From: Bacteroidetes/Chlorobi group bacterium ChocPot_Mid
GTDB taxonomy: Bacteria > Bacteroidota > Ignavibacteria > Kapaibacteriales > UBA2268
Direction: 5' to 3'
Assembly (NCBI GenBank): GCA_003731675.1
Contig: RCNQ01000264.1
Location: forward strand, 1-5,745
DNA length: 5,745 nucleotides
Under the pieces are notes generated by a model. It saw nothing but the letters and a program-made list of their open reading frames with translations. It did no database searches and was not told the DNA's origin. Both the position numbers and the translations under genes were made by a program. Below are positions 1 to 5,586 of this stretch, in pieces. Numbering within the stretch: position 1 is the first letter of the stretch; each line of letters opens with the position of its first letter.

Positions 1-1
1 C

Positions 2-436
2 TATGATTTGATGACTGAGATTTTCGAGATGAAATGCACGATGGAAGATTTTAAAAGAGCTTGGAACTCGACTTTATACTATTTTTTTGACGATGCAATT
101 GAAAACATAAAAATGTTGAAAGCAAAAGGCAATGTGGTTTTGCTGAGCAACACAAATGAATTACACTACGAAAGGTTTGAACCGGAAAGCAGGGATATTT
201 TGCCTTTATTTGATGCATATTTTTTTTCGTTTCAAATTGGTATGCGTAAACCAGATTACGAAATATTTCGGTACGTGTTGGAAAAAATGAAATTTGATAT
301 AAACAAAACCATTTTCATTGATGATTCACATGTGAATATTGAATCGGCAAGACGTTTGGGTTTGAATGTGTTTCATGTTAAGAAGGAAGGTTTAAGCGAG
401 TTTATAAAATATTTGAATGATTTTAGTAAAGAGTAA
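2..436 (+). CDS. HAD-superfamily hydrolase (subfamily IA, YihX-like), 5' partial
   Basis: C-terminal ~144 residues of a haloacid-dehalogenase-type phosphatase. The frame is open to the window edge, so the in-frame TTG/ATG codons at 8-13 are probably internal. The N-terminal motif I with the nucleophilic Asp (DxDGT type) should lie upstream and is not visible. Three later motifs can be seen: motif II LLSNTN, with its Ser at 146-148; motif III Lys in the segment MRKPDYEIF (248-250); and motif IV IFIDDS, with the acidic pair at 320-325 that helps hold Mg2+. The following NIESARRLG segment is typical of subfamily IA. The tryptophan of the 'AWN' segment before motif II and the 'SNTNELHY' pattern resemble the YihX/glucose-1-phosphate phosphatase branch, but substrate cannot be assigned from this fragment. 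Likely a cytoplasmic small-molecule phosphatase. The family is secure; the substrate is unknown. Confidence 0.87.
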   Translation, partial: YDLMTEIFEMKCTMEDFKRAWNSTLYYFFDDAIENIKMLKAKGNVVLLSNTNELHYERFEPESRDILPLFDAYFFSFQIGMRKPDYEIFRYVLEKMKFDINKTIFIDDSHVNIESARRLGLNVFHVKKEGLSEFIKYLNDFSKE

Positions 437-517
437 GTATTGAAAATATTGTTAATCAAATCTCTTTTGTAAGGGTGGAAGAAGCTGTGTTGAGAAGATG
501 AGTGTATGTCAGGAGTA

Positions 518-525
518 TAACTTTG
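518..525 (+). promoter_or_regulatory. Candidate Bacteroidota -7 box (distal) for the M16 gene
   Basis: TAACTTTG matches the Bacteroidota sigma-ABfr -7 consensus TAnnTTTG exactly. The nearest upstream -33-like element is TGTTG at 488-492, leaving a 25-base spacer that is longer than usual. Transcription would begin near 532, giving a leader of about 125 bases. In sequence this AT-rich such a match can occur by chance, so this is only a candidate. Confidence 0.25.
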
Positions 526-601
526 GAATACTTGATTTTATTGGGGAGCTTTAAATAAAATATTTTTCAGGTTTTATAGTTACTTCTTTTATTAATTTAG
601 C

Positions 602-621
602 AATGTTAAGAAATGTTAAGA
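602..621 (+). repeat. Two-copy 10-base tandem repeat
   Basis: AATGTTAAGA occurs twice in tandem at 602-611 and 612-621. The period equals about one helical turn, and the pair abuts the candidate -7 box at 622. It could be a binding site for a regulator on one face of the helix, or a chance slippage product. It also creates the upstream ATG at 603. Confidence 0.5.
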
Positions 622-629
622 TAAGTTTG
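622..629 (+). promoter_or_regulatory. Candidate Bacteroidota -7 box (proximal) for the M16 gene
   Basis: TAAGTTTG is an exact TAnnTTTG match 27 bases before the preferred ATG at 657. A poor -33-like TTTA lies at 596-599, 22 bases upstream. If used, RNA would start near 636, downstream of the ATG at 603, which would make 657 the only possible start of the two. It sits directly after the tandem duplication at 602-621. Confidence 0.3.
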
Positions 630-656
630 TATAATAATTCAGTAAGTGAAAAGATT

Positions 657-2732
657 ATGAAAAAAAGTTTGATTGGTTTTTTGCTGTTATTAACTTTTTT
701 ACAAGTTTTAAAATCATCAGATACTACTAAGGTTTCAAAACCTGAACCATTACCAGAAAAAGAATTTAAATTTCCCGAGTATCAAACTGTAACCTTGGAT
801 AATGGGTTGAAAATCTTCATTATCGAAGACCATAAGCAACCAACTGTTGAATTCAGGTTGCTTGTTCCTGGTGGCTTATCTGTGGATACTTTGAAACCTG
901 GTACAGCTGAAATTACAGCATCATTGCTAACAAAGGGGACAAAGAAATTAAATGCTTTGGATATTGCAAAGAAAATTGATGGTGTAGGTGCGAGTATTTC
1001 TGCTAATGTTGAAACTGATTTTGTTACAGTTAAAGCATACGGATTAAAAAAACATTTGAATACTATTCTTGATGTTTATTCGCAAGTTATCATGACTCCA
1101 TCTTTTCCGGAGGGAGAATTTAATAAGATAATACCTCAGATTATATCATCAATCGAGCAGGAAAAATCTGACCCCAGAACAATTGCATCAAAAATGAGCA
1201 GAAAAATTATTTATGGTGAAGAACATCCTTATGCAGTCAGTGCTACAGAACAAACTGTTTCTTCAGTCAATATTTCAGATGTTAAAAAATATTTTTCAAA
1301 TTATTTTGTTCCGAATAATGCAACTCTTGCTGTTATAGGTGATGTTAAGCCAAATGATATTATCAAAGAAATTAAGAAAAGATTCAGCAACTGGGAAAAA
1401 TCAAAGAATGATGTAACAATCAAATTACCTCCGGTAAGCCCATTGCCACTTGGAGTATATTTTATCGAAAGACCAGGTTCTGTTCAATCAACAATTCTGT
1501 TTGTATCAAAAGCTATTCCATATACTCACAGAGATTATGACTTGCTGGAATTAGCAACCAATGTCATTAGCGGAGGAATATCCGGTAGATTATATAAAAC
1601 CCTGAGGGAAGAGCATTCATTCACATACACTCCTTATGGGAGGTTATCGCAAAATAAATATTTCGGCAGGTATTTTTGTGGTGCAGATGTAAAAAATCCT
1701 GTAACTGATACTGCATTGGTAGTAATGCTTAATCAGATTACTTCTTTGACGAAAACTCCACCTGATGAACAGGAACTTGCAAAAGTCAAGACATATCAGG
1801 CAGGTGCTTATAAAATGTCCTTTGAAAATTCTGATTTTGTGGGTTTATTAATTCAAAATGCCGATTTTTATGGTAAACCAGTAAAAGACCTTGAAACCTA
1901 TGCTGAAAGAATAATGAATTTTTCTGCAAATAGTGTTAAATCTATTGCTAATCAATATCTGAATCCAACAAAAGGATATATTGTTGTTGTCGGAAGCCCA
2001 GAGATTAAGGAGAAACTCACACAATTCGGGAAAATATTTGATTTTGACCTCGATTTGAATCCTCTGTCCGGTGAAAAAGCAAAAATGGAAGAAGTCAATT
2101 TGACAGCTGAGGAACTTATTGAAAAATATATAAATGCTATTGGTGGCAGAACAGCAATAAGCAACATCCAGACAATTATTGACACGGCACAGGTCGAAAT
2201 GATTTACAGTACAGGTCCGATAAAAGGTCAACTAATCCAATTTCAAAAGGCACCGGACAAGAAGTATATGATTTTTGATATGGATATGTTCAAACAAGAA
2301 ACATGGGTTAATGGTCAAGATGTTTGGATTAAGCTTGAAAAAACTGAAAAATTGAATTCGAACGAAGCAGAAAAATTAATCAGTGATGCTCAAATGTTCA
2401 GATATTCTAAATTGATTGAGCAGGGGTATAAATGCAATGTACTTGGTAAGCAAGGTAGCTATATTTTGATGAAAGCAATATCACCCAAAGGTTTTGCTTC
2501 TACTTTTTATTTTAATTCAAAAACTTTTTTAATTGACAAAGTCGAAAGGGTTGATGTTACTACAACCGGGACTTTGCTTTTAACTGAGCTAATTAAGGAA
2601 TATATCGAAATAGGTGGGGTAAAATTGCCAAGGATTGCAGAGAATGTCAATCCTTTATATACAATCAAACTTGTGAATAATTATACTCTTAATCAATCAC
2701 TGGATGACAGTTTATTTTTGCCTAAAGAATAA
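657..2732 (+). CDS. Secreted M16-family non-catalytic protein with C-terminal LolA-like domain
   Basis: 691 residues from the ATG at 657. This start is preferred over the ATG at 603 because it opens directly on a Sec-type signal: Lys2-Lys3, then a hydrophobic core at about 4-18, with no lipobox Cys. Expected location is the periplasm or envelope. Residues ~43-245 and ~261-475 are the two halves of an M16 (pitrilysin/insulinase, MPP-like) protease unit. The HxxEH zinc site just before the conserved KGT (93-95) reads EITAS (85-89), and the downstream Glu pair that supplies the third ligand is Ser164-Ser165, so it should not bind catalytic zinc. The second half keeps the R...Y pattern (Arg317, Tyr324, in the segment LREEHSFTY) of the non-catalytic partner in heterodimeric bacterial M16 proteases. 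Residues ~480-691 are an added domain opening AEELIEKYINAIGG and ending in 'IGGVKLPR...N' and 'DDSLF' patterns typical of LolA-like lipoprotein-carrier folds. A catalytic partner is absent from this window. The M16 family is secure; the partner and substrate are unknown. Confidence 0.9.
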   Translation: MKKSLIGFLLLLTFLQVLKSSDTTKVSKPEPLPEKEFKFPEYQTVTLDNGLKIFIIEDHKQPTVEFRLLVPGGLSVDTLKPGTAEITASLLTKGTKKLNALDIAKKIDGVGASISANVETDFVTVKAYGLKKHLNTILDVYSQVIMTPSFPEGEFNKIIPQIISSIEQEKSDPRTIASKMSRKIIYGEEHPYAVSATEQTVSSVNISDVKKYFSNYFVPNNATLAVIGDVKPNDIIKEIKKRFSNWEKSKNDVTIKLPPVSPLPLGVYFIERPGSVQSTILFVSKAIPYTHRDYDLLELATNVISGGISGRLYKTLREEHSFTYTPYGRLSQNKYFGRYFCGADVKNPVTDTALVVMLNQITSLTKTPPDEQELAKVKTYQAGAYKMSFENSDFVGLLIQNADFYGKPVKDLETYAERIMNFSANSVKSIANQYLNPTKGYIVVVGSPEIKEKLTQFGKIFDFDLDLNPLSGEKAKMEEVNLTAEELIEKYINAIGGRTAISNIQTIIDTAQVEMIYSTGPIKGQLIQFQKAPDKKYMIFDMDMFKQETWVNGQDVWIKLEKTEKLNSNEAEKLISDAQMFRYSKLIEQGYKCNVLGKQGSYILMKAISPKGFASTFYFNSKTFLIDKVERVDVTTTGTLLLTELIKEYIEIGGVKLPRIAENVNPLYTIKLVNNYTLNQSLDDSLFLPKE

Positions 2733-2752
2733 TTTAAATGAATTAGATTATT
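2728..2752. terminator. AT-only hairpin across the convergent stop codons
   Basis: Bases 2728-2737 pair with 2743-2752 (10 pairs, one U.G wobble on the plus-strand RNA) around a 5-base loop ATGAA. The structure includes the stop codons of both the M16 gene (2730-2732) and rimO (2743-2745), which are only 10 bases apart. It contains no stable G-C pair and no long U-run follows on either side, so at best it is a weak two-way terminator or mRNA 3' end element. Confidence 0.3.
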
Positions 2753-4038
2753 TGACCGATTAAATCATATTCGGTAGCATCTGTTATTTTGACAAACTGA
2801 AAGCTCCCGAGAGGAATTTTCGTTTTTGATTTGATAATTACGGAATTATCAACTTCAGGAGCATCGTGTTCAGTGCGTCCGGAATAGCTCATTTTATCTA
2901 TCCTTTCGTCAATAATCACTTTTTTTTGCTTTCCGATTAATGATTTGTTCTTATCAAGTGAAATTTGCATCTGAGCTTTCATTAGAATATCTCTTCTTTC
3001 TTGCTTTACATCTTCAGGGATTGTATCGCCTAAACCGAAAGCTTTTGTGTCTTCTTCTCTTGAATAAGTGAATATACCAACCCTTTCTAATTTTTTGTAA
3101 AGTATAAAATCATATAGCTGTTGAAAGTCTTTCTCAGTTTCACCGGGAAATCCTACGATAAAAGTGCTTCTGATTGCAACATCCGAAATTTTTTCTCTGA
3201 TTAAATCAATTAAATCTGAGGTCTGCTCATGGTTCATTTTTCTTTTCATGGCTTTCAAAATGGCTGATGAGGAGTGTTGAAGTGGAATGTCAATATACTT
3301 GCAAATATTTTTTCTTTCGTTTATTATATCCAAAACTTCTGTTGGGAAGTTCAAAGGGTAGGTATATAGTAATCTTATCCACTCGAATTTGTCCAAATCA
3401 CTTAAGTTTCTTAATAATTTTGCAAGCTGAGACTTTCCGAATAAATCCACTCCATAGTAGGTCGTATCCTGTGCGATAATATTTAATTCTTTTACACCTG
3501 CTTTGCTGAGCGAAGTTGCTTCTTCCAGCAAGTCTTCCTGACTTCTTGATAAATATTTACCTCTGATTAATGGAATAGCACAAAAGGAACATTTATGGTT
3601 GCATCCTTCGGAAATTTTTAAATATGCAAAATGCTTTGGAGTCAACAAATGTCTTTCACCTGTCAATTCTTTTTTTAAGTCTGGTTTTAAGAAATGCAGA
3701 ATTTTCTCAGTTGAATTTAAGCCGATTATAAAATCAATATCATCAAGTTGTGAACTTATTTCATCTTTGTATCTTTCAGCCAGACATCCAGTAACGATTA
3801 CATTCTTTATCTTACCTTGTTTCTTTAATTCCAGTGCATCAACAATTACCTGCAAACTTTCTTCTTTGGCTGGTTTGATGAACCCGCAGGTATTAATTAT
3901 CAGATTGTCAGCTTTATTGGTGTTGCTGATATATGAAAACCCTGCTGATTCAAGTTTGCCAATCATATTTTCTGAATCAACAGTGTTTTTACTGCATCCC
4001 AGTGTTAAAAGACTTATGGTTTCTGTTTTTTTAGCCAT
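2743..4038 (-). CDS. rimO: Ribosomal protein uS12 (S12) aspartate methylthiotransferase RimO
   Basis: 431 residues, full length for the family. RimO is a radical-SAM enzyme that adds a methylthio group to the beta-carbon of a conserved Asp in ribosomal protein S12, using two [4Fe-4S] clusters and S-adenosylmethionine in the cytoplasm. The N-terminal methylthiotransferase domain opens LGCSKNTVDSE, and its cluster cysteines are Cys15, Cys51 (NTCGF) and Cys85 (TGCLAERY). The radical-SAM motif CxxxCxxC is Cys146, Cys150, Cys153 in EGCNHKCSFCAIP. FIVGFPGET (293-301) and YSREEDTKAF (325-334) are typical, and residues ~366-431 form the TRAM domain. LGCSKN-VDSE and YSxEExTKA distinguish RimO from the tRNA enzymes MiaB and MtaB. 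The gene converges on the M16 gene and diverges from the DUF3098/era pair. The start has no Shine-Dalgarno-like sequence. All six cysteines are intact and nothing looks damaged. Confidence 0.96.
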   Translation of the reverse strand: MAKKTETISLLTLGCSKNTVDSENMIGKLESAGFSYISNTNKADNLIINTCGFIKPAKEESLQVIVDALELKKQGKIKNVIVTGCLAERYKDEISSQLDDIDFIIGLNSTEKILHFLKPDLKKELTGERHLLTPKHFAYLKISEGCNHKCSFCAIPLIRGKYLSRSQEDLLEEATSLSKAGVKELNIIAQDTTYYGVDLFGKSQLAKLLRNLSDLDKFEWIRLLYTYPLNFPTEVLDIINERKNICKYIDIPLQHSSSAILKAMKRKMNHEQTSDLIDLIREKISDVAIRSTFIVGFPGETEKDFQQLYDFILYKKLERVGIFTYSREEDTKAFGLGDTIPEDVKQERRDILMKAQMQISLDKNKSLIGKQKKVIIDERIDKMSYSGRTEHDAPEVDNSVIIKSKTKIPLGSFQFVKITDATEYDLIGQII

Positions 4039-4170
4039 TTTCTGTCAATTTTTAGTAAATAAATGTTTTTTTTGATTAAACTAAAATAAATTTATTAATT
4101 TTGTCGTTCAATAATACATAAATTTTGTTAATTTATTGTTTTTATAATTTAAAAATAATTTGGAATAATC
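4039..4170. promoter_or_regulatory. Divergent intergenic region between rimO and the DUF3098-era operon
   Basis: 132 very AT-rich bases between two divergent starts, so promoters for both directions should lie here. Plus direction: a TTTG (-33 type) at 4071-4074, a 21-base spacer, then TAATTTTG at 4096-4103, an exact TAnnTTTG -7 match. This predicts an RNA start near 4110 and a leader of about 60 bases before the DUF3098 ATG. In the minus direction I find no exact TAnnTTTG match, so the rimO promoter is unresolved. Confidence 0.5.
4071..4103 (+). promoter_or_regulatory. Candidate Bacteroidota promoter for the DUF3098-era operon
   Basis: TTTG at 4071-4074 and TAATTTTG at 4096-4103, separated by 21 bases, fit both elements and the usual spacing of the Bacteroidota housekeeping promoter (TTTG, then about 17-23 bases, then TAnnTTTG). 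This is the best promoter match in the window. The surrounding sequence is nearly all A/T, so chance similarity remains possible. Confidence 0.42.
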
Positions 4171-4536
4171 ATGACAGCTAAGAAAACAAAAAAAGTTCAG
4201 ATTGATAAAGGTGCAAATTTAGCTACTGCTCCTAAACAACCTATAAGGCATACTGTGAAAGTGCAAAGAAAAAAAGCTACAATATGGGATTTCCCACTTA
4301 ATCAAAAAAATCTGATTTGGGCTGGAGTAGGTTTGCTTGTGATTATTGCCGGCTATCTTTTTATGGCAACTGGTATCACTGATGAACCAGCTTTGCCAAA
4401 TGGCACATGGAATAATCCTATGGCAATAACTGTTGCTCCGATTCTTTTAGTTATTGGTTATTGTGTTTTAATACCTTTTGCTATATTGAAGCTTTTTAAC
4501 AAACAAGAAAAAACTACAGATAATCAAGCTGAATAA
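4171..4536 (+). CDS. DUF3098 family two-TM membrane protein
   Basis: 121 residues. A hydrophilic, lysine-rich N-terminus (1-~38, net positive) precedes a short 'WDFPLNQKN' segment, then TM helix 1 at about 48-66, a short loop with 'TDEPALPNGTW', TM helix 2 at about 84-107, and a charged tail. The pattern 'N...G...IIAGYLFM', then 'ITVAPILLVIGY....FAIL', matches DUF3098, a family of small inner-membrane proteins of unknown function. In many Bacteroidota this family sits beside ftsX and cell-wall genes; here it is followed 24 bases later by era and preceded by a divergent rimO, with no ftsX in view. Likely co-transcribed with era from the promoter near 4071-4103. The basic N-terminus should stay in the cytoplasm by the positive-inside rule. 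No function can be assigned. Confidence 0.85.
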   Translation: MTAKKTKKVQIDKGANLATAPKQPIRHTVKVQRKKATIWDFPLNQKNLIWAGVGLLVIIAGYLFMATGITDEPALPNGTWNNPMAITVAPILLVIGYCVLIPFAILKLFNKQEKTTDNQAE

Positions 4537-4560
4537 TGTAGTTATTCACATAAAAACAAT

Positions 4561-5454
4561 ATGACAAAAAAAAGCGGATATGTTGCTATTGTTGGCAAAC
4601 CAAATTCAGGCAAGTCAACATTGCTGAATGCTGTGCTTAACACAAAACTTTCCATTGTTACTCCAAAAATTCAGACGACAAGAAAAAGAGTGCTTGGAAT
4701 ATTTACGTCTGACAATACGCAGATAATTTTTATAGATACTCCCGGGCTTTTAAAACCCATGCATAATCTTCACAAAGCTATGATGGAGTACGTTGAATTG
4801 TCAATTAAAGAATCCGACGTTATTTTATTGATTATTGATACAGACAAATATAAAACTTTTGATGAATATTTTAGTGATGTAACAATCAATCAGCTCCGTA
4901 ATATTTCTAAGCCAATAATAGTAGCATTAAATAAAACAGATTTAATTGAAAATAAGAAGAAATTATTGCCTGTTATCAAGGAATTGACTGATTATAAATT
5001 TATTTCAGAAGTAATACCAATATCAGCCAAGAAAAATGATGGTTTAGACACTTTGGTATTATGTCTGGAAAAATATTTACCTTCTGGAGAATTTTTCTAT
5101 GATGCGGAATACTTAAGCACACAACCAGTTCGCTTTTTTGTTTCAGAGATGATTCGTGAAGTTATATTTTTGAATTATGAAAAAGAAATACCATATTCAA
5201 CAGAGGTTTTCATTAATGAATTTAAGGAAAGAAGCGATGGCAAATGGTTTATTTCTGCTGACATAATTGTTGAGAAACAATCACAAAAAGGCATTATCAT
5301 TGGTGCTGGCGGAAAAAAATTAAAAAGTATTGGTGAGAAATCACGCAAAGAAATCGAAGAGTATCTGCAAAAGGAAATTTACCTTGAACTCTTTGTAAAA
5401 GTCAGGGATAACTGGAGGAAAAAACCTGTATTCCTCAAATCTTTTGGTTATTGA
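4561..5454 (+). CDS. era: GTPase Era
   Basis: 297 residues, the usual Era length. Era is a GTPase that binds the 3' end of 16S rRNA and assists 30S subunit maturation; it is normally essential. The GTPase domain shows G1 GKPNSGKST (12-20), the switch I/G2 segment TPKIQTTRKRVLGI from about residue 34, G3 DTPG (59-62), G4 NKTD (124-127) and G5 SAK (155-157). The C-terminal KH RNA-binding domain (~200-280) carries the signature SQKGIIIGAGGKKLKSIG, with the GxxG loop at 248-251, and the protein ends with the Era-typical WRKKPVFLKSFGY. A Ser stands at the G1 position that is Val in E. coli Era; this is tolerated by the GxxxxGK[ST] consensus. The gene lies 24 bases after the DUF3098 gene with no promoter-like break, so an operon is likely. 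There is no Shine-Dalgarno sequence before the ATG. Confidence 0.97.
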   Translation: MTKKSGYVAIVGKPNSGKSTLLNAVLNTKLSIVTPKIQTTRKRVLGIFTSDNTQIIFIDTPGLLKPMHNLHKAMMEYVELSIKESDVILLIIDTDKYKTFDEYFSDVTINQLRNISKPIIVALNKTDLIENKKKLLPVIKELTDYKFISEVIPISAKKNDGLDTLVLCLEKYLPSGEFFYDAEYLSTQPVRFFVSEMIREVIFLNYEKEIPYSTEVFINEFKERSDGKWFISADIIVEKQSQKGIIIGAGGKKLKSIGEKSRKEIEEYLQKEIYLELFVKVRDNWRKKPVFLKSFGY

Positions 5455-5471
5455 AAAATTCTGTTTTTTTT
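5454..5471 (+). terminator. T-tract after era, possible weak terminator
   Basis: An A5 run (5454-5458), a 5-base spacer region and an unbroken T8 run (5464-5471) follow directly on the era stop. The A and T runs could pair as a very weak hairpin ending in U residues. A better stem, GAGGAA/TTCCTC (5415-5420 with 5431-5436), lies inside the end of era but is 27 bases from the T-run. Only a tentative call. Confidence 0.22.
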
Positions 5472-5494
5472 GTCTGAATAATACAATAGTAAGT

Positions 5495-5515
5495 AAAAAA
5501 TTAACTGGATGTTAA
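5495..5515 (-). terminator. sucA: Candidate intrinsic terminator of sucA
   Basis: Read on the minus strand, TTAAC (5515-5511), a 5-base loop ATCCA and GTTAA (5505-5501) form a 5-bp stem followed at once by six T residues (5500-5495). This is the layout of a Rho-independent terminator, 71 bases beyond the sucA stop. The stem is short and AT-rich, so strength is doubtful. An overlapping alternative stem, TGTTAAA/TTTAACA (5510-5516 with 5524-5530), would compete with it. Confidence 0.33.
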
Positions 5516-5553
5516 ATTCAATTTTTAACAACTGAGTCTTTCAGATAACAATA

Positions 5554-5577
5554 TAAAAATATCAATTTATATTTTTA
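5554..5577. repeat. AT-only inverted repeat in the era/sucA convergent gap
   Basis: TAAAAATAT (5554-5562) and ATATTTTTA (5569-5577) are perfect 9-base inverted repeats with a 6-base loop. They lie 9 bases past the sucA stop codon. A hairpin could form in RNA from either strand and may mark the ends of the two converging transcripts, but it contains no G-C pair and no clear terminal U-run outside the stem. Confidence 0.35.
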
Positions 5578-5586
5578 CAACGTGAA

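Larger units (their letters stand above)
437..656. other. Intergenic region upstream of the M16 gene
   Basis: A 220-base gap between the phosphatase stop and the preferred M16 start. No RNA gene is recognisable. It holds two exact matches to the Bacteroidota -7 consensus TAnnTTTG (518-525 and 622-629), a 10-base tandem duplication (602-621), and a more G-rich stretch at about 461-551 that is stop-free in one codon register on both strands (456-551). That stretch has a short ATG reading frame at 498 encoding only 18 residues, which I do not recognise and do not call as a gene. Confidence 0.5.

Noticed and set aside
8..13. TTG/ATG at 8-13 as the true start of the HAD phosphatase
   Set aside because: The frame continues open to the window edge and the essential motif I Asp segment is missing, so the gene almost certainly begins upstream.
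498..554. 18-codon frame starting at ATG 498
   Set aside because: Too short, no ribosome-binding signal, no recognisable similarity and no supporting context.
603..656. N-terminal extension of the M16 protein from the ATG at 603
   Set aside because: It would bury the signal peptide behind 18 polar residues, and a candidate promoter -7 box lies within it. The start at 657 explains the sequence better.
1848..2231. Minus-strand open frames antisense to the M16 gene (also 1952-2185)
   Set aside because: They are antisense to a well-supported coding region, their translations are Cys/Phe/Ile-rich with no family resemblance, and they have no promoter or start context.
3599..4075. Plus-strand open frame antisense to the first part of rimO (also 3267-3479)
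   Set aside because: Antisense to RimO, whose motifs are intact. The translation is low-complexity Ser/Phe/Leu-rich and matches no family I know.
4598..4620. Ser in the Era G1 loop (GKPNSGKST) as a defect
   Set aside because: The position is variable in the GxxxxGK[ST] consensus and all other G-motifs and the KH domain are intact, so the protein should be functional.
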